From Blasia pusilla (Eukaryota; Marchantiophyta; Marchantiopsida; Blasiales), in NCBI GenBank assembly GCA_050084515.1, contig CM114271.1:16244001-16308000 (forward strand): 64,000 bases of DNA, in the 5' to 3' direction. Shown here piece by piece: positions 49,190-60,861 of the stretch (positions are counted from its first letter, which is position 1; each line of letters starts with the position of its first letter). The notes under the pieces were generated by a model. It worked only from the letters and a program-made list of their open reading frames with translations. It was not told the origin of the DNA and ran no database searches. Made by a program: the position numbers and the translations under genes.

Positions 49190-49535
49190 AAAAAGCCTTC
49201 CTTCTCATCTAGTTTAGTTAGATGAAACTAAGGTATTAGAGATGATAGGAGTCGAGACTAGAGACAACCCCAAAGGACAGGTGTTGAGTAGAGAAATGTT
49301 TGTTCTTGAGACCCATGTCGCCAATAATAGTATAGATTATGTAACACTAGTCGATAAAGAAGCTATGAAATTAAGCTACTAGAGGGGACAGGTGTTCATA
49401 CCAAGATAACCAAAAGAAGCCTTCCTTCTCATCTAGTTTAGTTACATGAAATTAAGCCATTAGAGGAGATATGTGTCAAGTAGAGAGATGTTTGTTATTG
49501 AAACCCTGTTGCTCATAATATTATAGACACTAAAT
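49190..49535. repeat. Direct duplication, 225-bp spacing
   Basis: The word aagccttccttctcatctag, continuing tttagtta, occurs at 49193 and 49418. Both are followed by a related block with gagagatgtttgtt or gagaaatgtttgtt. Confidence 0.75.
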
Positions 49536-49825
49536 TATTAAATATTTTATTCATTTGTGGATTGGATTGTTATTCTTATATGAAGAGAAGTTTAGATTGA
49601 TGATTCCTACTTAGACATTAAAGGAAATATGTTGTTAAATATAATATTTAACTATCATTCTTTTGATGTTGAAATTGAAAGAAACCATATGTAGGTGTAT
49701 GATGTAGGTGGTTTATAAATTTTTTTTTATGATGATCAAACCACATATTGTATGAAGGTGCAGGGTTTTTTCTAATCATGAAAAAAAAAGTTTTAAACTA
49801 TAGTTTCCCGAGTAGTCAAGTAATC

Positions 49826-49896
49826 GAGGAGCCACAATGGTAGCGCATTCTCGTATGTTGAGTAATCTCCATATTTAGGTTCCATCAAAGCTCTAC
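49826..49896 (+). tRNA. tRNA-like sequence (tRNA relic or SINE head)
   Basis: In 71 nt I can draw a weak cloverleaf: acceptor arms gaggagc and gctctac (about 5-6 of 7 pairs), an A-box-like tggtagcgca, an anticodon arm ttctc/gagta with a 7-base loop gtatgtt, and a T-loop gttccat. The stems contain mismatches, the T-stem is poor, and the anticodon position (ATG) is not a normal nuclear one, so a functional tRNA is doubtful. Confidence 0.3.
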
Positions 49897-49899
49897 TCT

Positions 49900-50887
49900 A
49901 AACGCACACACGAACTATGCCACTTTGTATCTTTAAGAATTATAATATATTCATAATTTGGTCATATTTTATACTCTCAAATTGCGTTGCTAGTTTGTTC
50001 TTATATTGCTATTTTGCATATGGGTTTGCCAATAATAATACGGATTTAGGAAGTTGGATGTTTTCCGTTAGGGTGTGTCACTCGATATCCCGTGGAAGAA
50101 TCCGTACATGTCATATGTCCATAGGGGGGTACATGGTACCTTGAGAAATACTTGAAAAGAAAGGTTTTACCCATGGAATGCCCAATGGAAAAGGATCAAA
50201 AATTCCCACGAGACACTGTATGATATACCCTACTCAAAGCCTTGTCGTAACATCTTCAAAGAATCCCCCTTTCTCGAAAGGCAAAACGCCATATGCATAT
50301 GGAAGGGATTACATGTGTATATTGAAAATTATATTTCTACATTGTGATCTATTTAAGTGTGAAAAAAATGTCTCAAAATCATAAAAAGAAACCAATGCAT
50401 AAGATGAGCAAATTGCTAGTAAAGTCTTGAAGAGTGATTCGGGAAAGTGTCATAAAGGTCTAGAACTATGGCTCTTGTTGTCTTCCCCATTGACTCGGGT
50501 CTCTTATGAGGTGATTTCCGATTTTGGAATTGATATTGTTAATGGAGGATAGCTTTTTTGCTTTGCATATGACAATAGACCTCGAAGAAAATGCTTCCAT
50601 CATAGAGGAAGCAAGAAATCATGATTGTTGGTCTCGTGCATAGCTTGAGCTCTACACTAATATGTTTAGAGCCCAATACTCTAGAACTTTGTGACACGAT
50701 GCAATGTCTCCAATTTTAGGTCAAAAAAGAGCTTTCTAGTTATTAGCTTAAAACTTTATGATTCAGATCATTTGATTAGAAGTTAGTAGAAGATCTTGGT
50801 AAGGGATATAAAGTCTATGCCCATTCTATCGAGTGTTGGAAAACCAAGTACACCCTCATCCGATGCTGCTCAGCTTCCTAAGCTAAT
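49900..50887. other. Intergenic, nothing recognised
   Basis: AT-rich sequence. If the gypsy-type element continued past its methyltransferase-like domain, its reverse transcriptase and integrase would be expected here in minus sense, but no trace was found. Confidence 0.45.
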
Positions 50888-51790
50888 AATTCATGTCAAA
50901 CAATTCAGGTCCATCGCTTGACCCGAGGCATGACGCATGCATGGGATTTCCTCTGGGAAATCCCAACTCTCGCTCATCAGTGTTAGGCTCCACCAACCGT
51001 TGTGCTTGGTCATCCCAAACTAAGCCAGGACCAACCTCCTTATATACATAGGAAGCGGGAAAACTTACAAACATGGGAAAAGATTCCCATGCCAATCCTG
51101 TTGACCACAGTCATCATGCCTCGTTGCGTGTGATCAACGACCGGAATCCATAATGGAATCCACCAACAAATTGGAGGGTTGCTCCACTCTCACATACATC
51201 CTCCGTAACACCTCACGTGGCACCAAATTGGTCCGCCATAGAACCTACATGATACGCTCGTGAACCTACATTTGCCACATCCAAAAGTAGTGTTGGGCCG
51301 ATCTATGGACTTGCCTAATTAATGTGCAGTTGTCACCACATATGAACTCGCATTGCCCAAAACAGGCACATTCTCCAAGATGTAAGATGGAGAATGGGAG
51401 TGATGTTTCTGCAAGTGTCGTAAGATGCTCATCATCTCCCAAAATGATCTGCACTCAGTGTCAGCTAACTCGCTACCTCATCCAACACTCGATTGGCCCC
51501 AACATGGCCAACCAACAATGACCAAATCAATAGTCTCTACTTGCTCCAAGCCCTACGCCCCCAACAACGAGATATCCCTTGGTAGGGAACTCCGATACCC
51601 CTGTACAACGGACGTAGAGAACAAGTCAGAAAATGGACGCATAATTGTGCCACCCGTCAAAGTGAAATGTATCTTGGAACCTCATCAAGCTCGACATACA
51701 GATACTACTACACATGCACTACTGTTTGCAAAATAAGAGCAAACCTAGTGTTGATCCCTTCAAAGAGATCTAACAATCGAATATCCTTCT
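50888..51790 (-). pseudogene. Cytosine-C5 DNA-methyltransferase-like domain (decayed)
   Basis: Read in minus sense, the motifs appear in canonical order: I, RLLDLFEGI (about 51755-51780), then YLYVELDEVPRY; IV, DLVIVGWPCWGQS with the catalytic Pro-Cys at 51502-51507; CRSFWEMM; VI, YILENVPVLGN with Glu-Asn-Val at 51367-51375; a later segment GLVWDDQAQRLVEPNTDERE; and near the end GQAMDLNCLT (about 50892-50924), one frame off its neighbour. The spacing and the RYLYVE-type strand are closest to DNMT3/DRM-like catalytic domains, but in unpermuted order. A live version would transfer methyl from SAM to cytosine. This copy has several stops and frameshifts and cannot be active. Confidence 0.7.
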
Positions 51791-52267
51791 CACCATTGCG
51801 CCACACAATTGGTGTAGTGTCCAATGGGGTCATAGTAGCACTCCCAGCTATTTCTGGTTCCTCTGACCGATCACGCTCTAGTGCAAACATCTCACTCTAC
51901 GCAATCTACATGTGCTCATTGGCTAAGTGTTAGAGCTCCTCACTCGAGCCCCTCATTGGCACCTCCCTTGCACGGACTAATGCGGCTATCATAACACTCC
52001 TTTCCGTAGAAGTGTTAGGCGTGGGTTTGTCCTTTGCATGGACATGCCCCTCAATCAAATCACTAGACCAAGTTATGGCACTTTTGAATGCTCATAGCGT
52101 TGCCATCTCTTCTGGCCATTGCTCGATCACTCCACCCGTGAATCGAACGATAACGACCTAAATCGCCCATCACCTAACTGTCATCCTAGTCTATAGGAGG
52201 CTTACTCCTCCCGGTAATCCAAGGAAAACCCCATTTGGTATAACACTACTCCTCCAACCAAGACTTC

Positions 52268-52633
52268 CTAGGACTCGACATCTGTCACTATCGCCTTGGC
52301 TCTCACCACGGACTCATCTGATGGATGTCTTTGTCGAATCCTCACCACGACTTCATGTTGGGTGATGAACTGCGTTCTACTTGCTCCATCCAAGGATTTC
52401 CGTATCCTGAATGGACAACGCTCCATATCAGCCCTCGTTAGGTCCAATCCTCTAAATGCCACTCTCCCCAACATCACGTGTTGCACTCTTGAATCCAATA
52501 AGACGTGGTACGGACAAAACACTCCACCTCTTAGACTCACCAAATGGAACACCTCTCCCCGGTTATCTAGCAATAAATCACCGAGCAAAACCATTGCATG
52601 CTCTATCGTGGGCCTAGCGGGCATCTCCGTCAT
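52268..52633 (-). pseudogene. Retroviral-type aspartic protease region of the gypsy-like element
   Basis: The frame of 121 codons contains PYHVLLDSRVQHVML (residues 41-55), matching the D-S/T-G active-site strand of retropepsins with Gly replaced by Arg, then TRADMERCPFRIR. The loss of the Gly argues against activity. It lies between the gag-like and methyltransferase-like regions, as expected for gag-pro order. Confidence 0.5.
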
Positions 52634-53979
52634 CCTAGAAGTTGCAACCTACCATGAATTTGAGGTGGATGGCCCTAGCATAGGCTCAAAGGGCAAGTCC
52701 ACCACCTCCTCTATAATCACCTCTAAACATGATGCACGAACACCAACTCCACGGTCGCGTAGCGTAGCATCCAACTGGAAAACCTCGACACGCTTACCTC
52801 CCAACGTCATAACATCGGAAGTGGAGAACCATGGGGCATGGTATATTGCAGTGGCCGCCCCCCAACAATGTACTAGACACGGGCTCCATGCGAGCATCTG
52901 CGATAGGAGTCGTTGCACTCGCTTCTCCCACTGCCCTCCGTGCCTGCACACCAACATCATAAAATCTCAAAGAACTCTGATCAGGACCCATCGATGGGGT
53001 CCTCATCGCTTCGGAAAACATGAAAGACTGAGGAAGTCAGGTTTGTTTCCTGGCTTCCCCTCTCTACGGATCCAACTCTGCAGTTGGTCAACAAGTAGCA
53101 AAAGCGGCCTCCTCAGATGATGTTAATCCTTGCAGCCCGCACATCCAACCAGGATCCTTCATGTCTCTGGCTGCTCCATATGACGTCGATGCCACTCACG
53201 CGGCATTGGGTAACCGCAATGCCATAGCGGCAATCTGCTACTACAACTGCTCTATTTGAGTAGCCATCCCATCCTCACGCCCTACATCTCCCTTGACACG
53301 TCTAGGTGGCGGACCTCTACCTCCTCCATGAGCGTATCCACTAATCCCTCAAGCAAATCTAACTCCTCCTCCCCCAACGCGACCACTAGGTGCACGACCT
53401 CTAGGCCCACCCGGACCGGCAACTCGCTCTGGTGCCTTCTCTGGCCCTCGGTCCGAACATAACTCAAGATGTAAGCTGAAACATCGAACGCGTGTTCGTA
53501 TGATCATACTGCTGACAATGATCACATTGGTAAACTCCTAGTGTGGGTCCATCTCCTCCTCCAAGTTAAGAAACGCGTCCACTACCCTGACGAGTGCAAT
53601 CCTGCTGACTGTGGGCTCCACCACATGCCCAAAAACTAACTCTCGACGGTTTTTGCTACTGTTGCGCTGTATATGATGGTGTATGTTGTAGTGGCACAAC
53701 CTCCCAGCATCCTCCCTGCGCTCGTGGTACCACAATCCTCTCTCAAAATCCACGTTGATGTACTAGTGATACAGGAAATCGTGACTGCTCTTGCATATGA
53801 CCCATGGTTGCTACGCTGTCCTCAACCAATACACTTTGCCATCTCAAACACATCTCTCAACGTAGGTTAGGTGCGCATAAATAGTACCGCATCCCTCACC
53901 CGTATCCATAGGTCTCGTTCCTACATCGCATACCATGCCTGGACAGCCTAAGCGTCCGTCACCATCTGAGTGATGCTAA

Positions 53980-54617
53980 TCAGAAGACCCAGGCGAGTAT
54001 TGCCTCCCGCAAACTCTCTCCCGTGTGCCTATAGAAGTCATGGATGCTCTGAAACTTCTCACTCCATACCCCTTGGTAGTTCCTTCGCAACTTCGCAAAA
54101 ACCTCAACCACAGGGTTGAACCTAAGACGAATATGACTGGATGATGCAACTGCCTCACTCCAACTCACCCCTCCTAGCACATCGCTTGTAGTAGAGGAAG
54201 TTGCCTCTCATATCTCCTCCTCCTCTTATGAAAATGACTCAGTCCATGACATATAATTTGGGTCATAGTAGAGTCTCCATGCTCAATCTCACATGCGTAC
54301 ATGTGGGAAAACTCATGGTTATCGTCCATGGATACGCCCTCTAAATGTTGGAATATGTCGTTCCTTGTGAACGTGTTGAACTCTCTAAAGTTCCTAGCCC
54401 TCTGTTCTCTAAAGTTCCTAGCCCTCTGTGAATCACACCAACTCCTAAACTTCTCAATGAAGTCGTGCAACTCTATGGTACCTAAAGCTCCTAAAATCCT
54501 ACGTGGTCCTCTATCCAAGTTACCCATCTCGTACGCCCAAGGGGTGGGACCACTCAATGTGTACGATGATACACCAACAAACTTCTCTACGCCCTCCCCC
54601 TCATCTGAGGATGACAT
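53980..54617 (-). pseudogene. Gag-like region of the gypsy-like element
   Basis: Two adjoining frames (54617-54174 and 54180-53980) contain LHDFIEKFRSWCDSQ and EKFQSIHDFYRHTGESLREA, the pattern of LTR-retrotransposon Gag (a helical block with W, F and Y at set positions). A tandem duplication of QRARNFRE is present. Assignment is by pattern and by the neighbouring protease. Confidence 0.45.
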
Positions 54618-55169
54618 AGAAGGAGGTCGAGGTGGTCCCTCACATGGAGACCCTCGAAACCTCGCGCCACTACGTGTGAATTCCCTAGAGCTACTCTCAA
54701 ATCCACCCTAGGATCCACCACCTTGCCTCCCAAAGTCCCGAAAGGACGTCGTGATGACCCTCGTACCCCTCTCATACGATCACTCCCAATCTTGTGAATA
54801 ATCCCTCAATCACTCATACTAAACATGCGACACTCAATCTACACTCCCTCTCAATGAGACGTGTACTGTCCGGAAATAAGCGGTGTGATGCGGAAAATCA
54901 ACTGCTGTCATGTCATGTCATCGACAGAACATACCCTCAACTCTAGACATCCCACACAAGTCTATATCCCCTAATCTCACACATCAATGATGCTCTCAAC
55001 ATCTTCACTAAACCGAATATCCCCAAATAATTGCCCAATACCTGGAAATTCCCTCACATGTACAAGGAAAAAGACCAAGAGGGGTAACTTGAACAAATAT
55101 TGATGTCGCATCTCAACAACTACAAATCTTGACCCCAACTCGGTGGTGAAGCAACACTCCTCCAACCAT

Positions 55170-56200
55170 CAAGTTGGACTCCCTTGAACCTAACGATGCT
55201 CAAATCTCCTTGATATGCGGTGTGGGTCTAGTGGTACGGTGCGGCACTAGTGGCACGGAACGACTACAAAGGGCATGGCACTCGGTGACGGGATACGGCA
55301 CACATCGGAATTCCCTCTTCTATCAACAATACACATTCTTTTCCTTAGTGATATTGCGACTTCGCGATTGAGACGGTATGGTGCGGCCACGAGCGGCACA
55401 ACGCGACAATCGACAACACATCACGGCTACGGGCATCACGCCACGATACCCAATTGTCACCGATTGGCTACAAATCACAAAGCATAGTAAAATAGAAAGG
55501 AAGCTACGACTCTATCACTCCAGGGGACGGTGCTCGCATACACCCTACGCGCGACGATCGAAGACCAAAATGTATCGGCGGCGGCCAAATCAACCAATCA
55601 ACGGTCATTGCTACGGTCCATCCTCTCGGTAACAACAATGCACGACAACCGACGACGGATAATAGCAACTAACGGCGGCGTCATGGACAGACGGCGTTCA
55701 CATGAACGGACAGGGCGCGGCGGAGCTCTACAGGATGGCGGCGGGGATGGGAAGGAGATTGACGATGGGATGGAGGATGGAGGGGGGTCGTGTGTTATAT
55801 CAAAACGGAGATACCAACTTCCTCTACGTTTTGATCCGTAGCGTCAATCTTCTAGTGAAGTATTTTTCAAAATTTTGTTTTTGTAGATTTTTGTTATTTT
55901 AGGGTTTCTCATGTAGGTATTAGGGTCCTCTTTGTTATCTCGTTTTGTTGTAATTGCTTTGAATGTTTCCAAGACAACTCATGTTGTTATTCCACACCAC
56001 CCCCTTTTCTTTTTCTCTATGTCCTTATTCTGTAGCCACACACGTTCCTCCTTCACGTTTGACCCATGTTTTTCTCCCTTATCCCACTCTATTCCCATCT
56101 ATTTTTTCCATCTATTCTTTTTCCATATCACTAGTACCTCCATACTATCTCTACATTATTTTGGGAAGGGGTTGGACCATATGTCCTAGGTGAAGATGGT
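55170..56200. other. Unassigned region between two retroelements
   Basis: It is CpG-rich at 55.2-55.8 kb and T-rich at 55.9-56.15 kb. It could include the leader of the gypsy-like element (-) and the 5' UTR of the family-B element (+), but neither boundary is visible. Confidence 0.35.
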
Positions 56201-56353
56201 AGATGAGAGTTCATACTAGGGAGAGCATTTCCATGGACGGAAAGAGAGTCGATTACCATTAGGGCTAGCTCGAATGGGGGTTGTGGGGCGGATTTTGGTG
56301 GGGTTTGTCTCTCGAGTTTGACGGAGGGGGGCTTGTTCTCTTCTTGGTGAGAG

Positions 56354-57327
56354 GTGTCCATTCCTCGACCCGCATCGGCCCCTCGCATAGGGGCTCGTGG
56401 GTCGTCTACCCGGGATACGAAATGCCCTTGTTGTCTCGAATTCTTCACTCGTTCAGGAATTCAGAACCATTTAGCGGCTAAAAATCCAGACTTTGATAGA
56501 TTCGGATGGGTGGTTCCTCCAGTCGATCATGGATGCTCACCGGTGCTTCATGCATCATCGCCCCCTCCCGAGGCATGGGAGTGGTTGAGGTCCCACCTTG
56601 GCAGCATCACAGGTCTCTTTGAGACCCGTTTTCCCTCCCCGAGGTTGTTTCATAGGATCCCCCATGCTATTCGGGATGAGCTCCGCCAATCTTTCCTCCT
56701 TCCCTTATCTAGGATCGCACTTGATCCTATGGATGAGCCCTCGTGGTATCTACTACTTCTCCTTCCATGATGGTGTCTTCGCTATACCCAAGAAGGGAAG
56801 GCTGGCCATAGAGAGGTTGTGGCCCAATTGCGGCGCTTCCGAGGAGGTGATTGGGAGTCTCTGCAGAGCGAGTTCGTGGCATATGCCAGAGGTAGCACTC
56901 CACGTGGTTTCCTAGCAGACGATCTTGTAGCTGCCACATTGCGACGATGTAGGAGACTTGGGCGAGCCGGGGAGTACTTGCAAGCGGCTGGTGCGCTCCG
57001 CCCTATGGATACGGCTCCTCCTTCCGCTGTTACCACCGACGCCCTCCGGAGGCTACACCCTCGTCAGTGGTTGACATCCCAGCATTTGTACGTGACTTCC
57101 ATCCTGACACGACCTTATGCCTAGATCCGTCCCTCTTTGCACGGGCACTCGGGCGTTCCCCTAGGATAGCAGCTCGAGGGTTGTTCGGTATGATGTACCA
57201 ACACCTTCGTGATTGCTTTCCCTCCGGGGACTCTGCTATCGGCTTTTTCGAGTTGCTTCAGGTTGCCTCTCACCTAGCTCAGGGGAGAGTGCCAACAACA
57301 GTAGCCCAGGTATTGGGGGCGGGGTGA
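56354..57327 (+). pseudogene. Family-B N-terminal region with damaged zinc finger
   Basis: Frame 56354-56770 holds CPCCLEFFTRSGIQNH, a C-x2-C-x11-H finger whose fourth ligand is Lys instead of Cys or His. Homology to family A (RIALDPMDEPSWYLLLLLP against the matching stretch at about 33140) then passes through frames 56819-57124 and 57067-57327. Confidence 0.6.
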
Positions 57328-57359
57328 CTTTTGGAATTATCGAAGGAGGGTGGAGGGAT

Positions 57360-58612
57360 CCGTCCAATTGCCATAGGGGAGGTGCTCTTGCGGTTGGTGA
57401 GTCGCACTATCGCTTTGCAGTTCCGTTAGGCTTTCCAGTCACATCTGAGTCCGCACCAGTTCGGAGTTGCCACGCCACCCGGTTGTGAGGCTGTAGCCTT
57501 AGGTTTGAGGGCTTGTTTAGATATACATCCCGAGTGGGTGGTTCTCCAAGTTGATGTGGAGAATGCCTTTAACTCAATGTCTCGGGCAGCTATCTTCATG
57601 GAGCTGAGAGACGCAAGGGATCCCATAGCGAGCTTGATTCCCTTTGTGCATGCTTTTTATGGGGGCCCCTCGGCTCTCTATTTTCACCATGGTAGGTTCG
57701 AGGGGAGGTCACGGTCTTGGAGTCTGCTACCGGGACGCGTCAGGGTGATCCCTTGGGTGGTGCATTGTTTGCTTTGGCTCATTATCGAGCGGTTCTTTCT
57801 ACGGTGGAGGCTTTCCCGGGTTGCATTTTCCCTCGTTGGGAGATGATACTCACATTGTCAGCCCTAGAGGCTTGGTTGTTCCTGCATTTTAGCACTTTTC
57901 AGCACAGTTGGCACACGTCGGCCTCGCGATGAAGGTGGGAAAGTGCAAGGCTTGGTCTTCATTAGGCTTGTCAGTGGATATTCATTTACCGGACAATTTT
58001 TTGACACCTGTTGGAGGGCTTCGCGTCTTGGGAGTCCCACTTGGGAGCCAGGACTTTGTATCGAGCTTTGTGGCGGCGGCTCTTACCGAGTATCTTCTTC
58101 ATGTCGACGATCTCACGAGGATTGGTGACCCTCAAGTAGCTTATGGAATCCTCTCGTCATATTTTTCCCGTAGACTTGGTTGTCTGTGTAGAACCGTGTG
58201 GGCGACTAGCCATATTTCTTCCTTGTATAGATCCTTTGATAGAAAGATTATGCAAGCGTTTGGGGATCTTCTAGGACCCGTCTCATTAGAGTGCCCCGCG
58301 GGGGAGTTAGCTCGTAGACAGGCTTCTTGGCCGATTGCCTTTGGTGGAGTAGGTCTCATAGCGACTCAGTTAGTGGTGTCTTCATCCTTTTTAGGGAGTT
58401 GGGTCATTGTAGCACCCCTCCTTTGCTCCCGATTTTTGGTTAGGGATAGACCGCTACTTTTACAGTATGTTTCCCAGGTTGAGGATGGTCTTTTCCCACT
58501 TCAATCTTCACTCACAGCTTGTAGAGACTCCCTTCTTGTTGAGGCTAGAGCAGTTCTTTCCGCTTTCTCTTCCCTAGTTACCTCCAGACAGCTGGGCTCC
58601 AATCTTCTTTGA
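57360..58612 (+). pseudogene. Family-B reverse transcriptase (frameshifted)
   Basis: Motif A, QVDVENAFNSMSR (frame 57505-57846); B, GTRQGDPLGG (frame 57717-57932); C, a GDDTHI in a third frame near 57840-57860; D/E, KVGKCKAW and GLRVLGVPLG (frame 57908-58612). At least three frame changes separate the motifs. The thumb and linker follow to 58612. Confidence 0.7.
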
Positions 58613-59394
58613 TGGAAGCCCACTTTGATGCATTGTTTAGAGCTACTATGTCGGATGGGAATATGCCCATGGAGGTTCCGGCCCGCATTCACTCTTGCTC
58701 CGGAAAGGGGGCAGGCTCATGGGTGGGGGCTCGTCCCCTCATCCCAGCTTTCCGCATCGCACCACTTACCTACACTACAACGATGAGGTTCCGACTGGGC
58801 CTGCCCCAACCAACAATGGTTGGTTCGACACATTGCGAGTGTCGCCGGAGTCTGGATCCACTTGGTGTGCATTTGGCACGATGTCCAATTGGGGGTGAGA
58901 GGATAGCCACTCACGATGCAGTGCGGGATATTATGTTCTCTATTGCTCGGGAGAGTGGATTCCATGTACAAAAAGAGAGGCACTACTCCATGCAAGATTC
59001 CCTTATCCGTGTTGATCTCTACATGACGAAGGAGTCTCAGGTGGTGGTAGCGGATGTTGTAGTGACGGATCCTGCGCGGGAGGCGGTGCGAGCCAAAGTG
59101 GTAGCACAAGGGAGATTGCTACAAGGAGCGGCGGAGGTCAAGAAGACCCACATTTATAGTCAACTTCATGACGGACATCGATTTATCCCCCTAGCCATTG
59201 AGATGTACGGGGCGATGGGAGAGAGGTTTGACTCGTTCCTTACGGATTGCGCCCATCATCTCCAGTCGAAAAATGGGTTGTCCTTAGCCACTGCGATACT
59301 TTATTGTAGGCAACGGGTCTCCATAGCTTTGCAACGCGCCCAGGCAAATGGGCTTCTGCGGCGCGCTCAGGCGGTTGGAGACGCCAACGCTTGA
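58609..59394 (+). pseudogene. Family-B CCHC knuckle and restriction-like endonuclease (261-codon frame)
   Basis: This is the best-preserved part. The knuckle CECRRSLDPLGVHLARC is C-x-C-x9-H-x3-C. The following HDAVRDIMFSIARESG, then DSLIRVDLYM and VVVADVVVTDP, fit the core strands of a PD-(D/E)xK nuclease that would nick target DNA for target-primed reverse transcription. The frame ends in QRVSIALQRAQANGLLRRAQ, a C terminus shared with family A. Open over its whole length, but cut off from the RT frames. Confidence 0.65.
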
Positions 59395-59600
59395 GGCCCA
59401 CTTAGTAGTAGTCATAGTTCTCTAGGTGTTGATGATATTTTCTCTGCTGTTGGTGATTTTGGTCGTTTGGGGGGAAGGCCACTTTCTTTCTAATCGGGAT
59501 CGATTCCGGCCTCTTTTTGGTCTATTTTTTGGGTCTCCATGCCCCCCTCTTTTGTATCCTATGGGTTTCCCATCCTTTTTCTACATATATATTTTATTTC

Positions 59601-60116
59601 GAATGGAACTAGAAGTCATCAACGCAACATGATGAACGGACGTTAATGACCCCGGGCCTTCGGATGTAACTGCGTGGCAGACTGACCGGACTGCGTCAGG
59701 GCGCACACATGACCCCGTCGGACTACAGGTGGGCGTTCAGGGCTTGAAGGTCACATTCCGGGCAGCGGGGTAGGCTGGCATGGGCGTTCTCGGAAGTTGA
59801 CGAAAATACGGGCGATGGCAGCAGCATAGCACGCGCGCGCAGACAGTCTGGCGTCGCAAGCGATAGTGCGAGCGGTGACTACGACGACGACAGGGGCTCG
59901 AAATGGCTAGGCGCGGTTGGCGCCGGATCCTACTTCGGCGGCAGCGAAGTTGGGCCGCTGTGGTAGTCCCGTTCAGAGAGGTAGGGATAACCAGGCGGCA
60001 ACAAGTCCGTAGGGCTGGTTCAAGGCGTCACGAGAAGAAAACGGAGCGTTGAACGTGTTTGTTGGACTCGGGTCCCCAAACTGCAAACAAACACGACGAT
60101 TAGATCTTTGATGAAT
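59601..60116. other. Short interval between two non-LTR elements
   Basis: GC-rich unique sequence between the tail of family B (+) and the tail of family A copy 2 (-). No gene is seen. Confidence 0.45.
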
Positions 60117-60244
60117 CCACTTTATTATAAAATAAACCTCAAAAGAGGATAAAGAAAGGTAATAACAATTCAAAAGAGGAGTAAAAACATGCATAAAAGA
60201 ATGCAAAAAGAAAATGGCGACAAGCCCACGTAAACATCGGCTCA

Positions 60245-60860
60245 ACGAGCAACGTGATTGATTGCCTGAAACAAATCTAACAAGAACACGAGTGGTTGGT
60301 CAAACGTGAATGGACGACGAGGCGAGCGACCTCCCACCACCTCCGCACGACGTATTAATGCCAAGGCTTGTGCACGTTGTAAGGCCACTCAGATGCATTG
60401 CCTAAAATAAGTAGTAACAACCGAGAGAGAAGGACTACGGGAAGGGGCAAGGTGATGATTCTCGAGGGAGTGGTGAGCACATGTTTTCAAGAAAGTATCA
60501 AAAGACACATGTAAATGACCGAATACTTCCACTGCAAACGGAATAAATCAGTCAGTCGCATGTCTCACAGCATAACTTAACTCCTTGATTCTTGTTGCAG
60601 CTTCGGCCGCCAAACCTTTGGTATGTGCGGCTCTACACACCAAGAGAGAACGTGTTGGATCAGCAACCACCACATCACCTAGTGTCCAGAATCCACCTCG
60701 AGACATAACAAGATCACTCTCCGACGAGAGGTTGCTTGTGTGGTTGAAGGTAGGACATGGAGTTGCTCTTGCCCAACAGTGTATCCTGCCGTACGAGCCA
60801 CTGATGCTACCGCCTCTCTAATGACATCATGTGTGGCCGTTCGTTCTCCACCATGTGCAC
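60245..60860 (-). pseudogene. Family-A endonuclease region, copy 2
   Basis: It continues from the knuckle in minus sense with THDVIREAV, RRRV and DVVVADPT, ending in LRRAEVVGG-like sequence and a stop near 60245. It retains strands that copy 1 has lost to indels, but has its own frameshifts. Confidence 0.55.
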
Positions 60861-60861
60861 A

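Larger units (their letters stand above)
50888..54617 (-). mobile_element. Decayed Ty3/gypsy-type retrotransposon with a DNA-methyltransferase-like domain
   Basis: On the minus strand, in element order, are a gag-like region (54617 to about 53980), an aspartic-protease region (52633-52268) and a cytosine-C5 methyltransferase-like region (about 51790-50888). All are broken by stops and frameshifts. Reverse transcriptase, RNase H, integrase and LTRs were not found, so the element is internally truncated or very old. Outer limits are uncertain; the 5' leader may reach about 55.1 kb. Confidence 0.55.
56200..59600 (+). mobile_element. Family-B non-LTR retrotransposon (decayed)
   Basis: It has the same domain order as family A with clearly different sequence: zinc finger, reverse transcriptase, CCHC knuckle, endonuclease, and a T-rich 3' part. 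The coding region is split into at least six frames. Limits are approximate, as no intact second copy is present; a truncated copy lies at 30848-31406. Confidence 0.7.
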
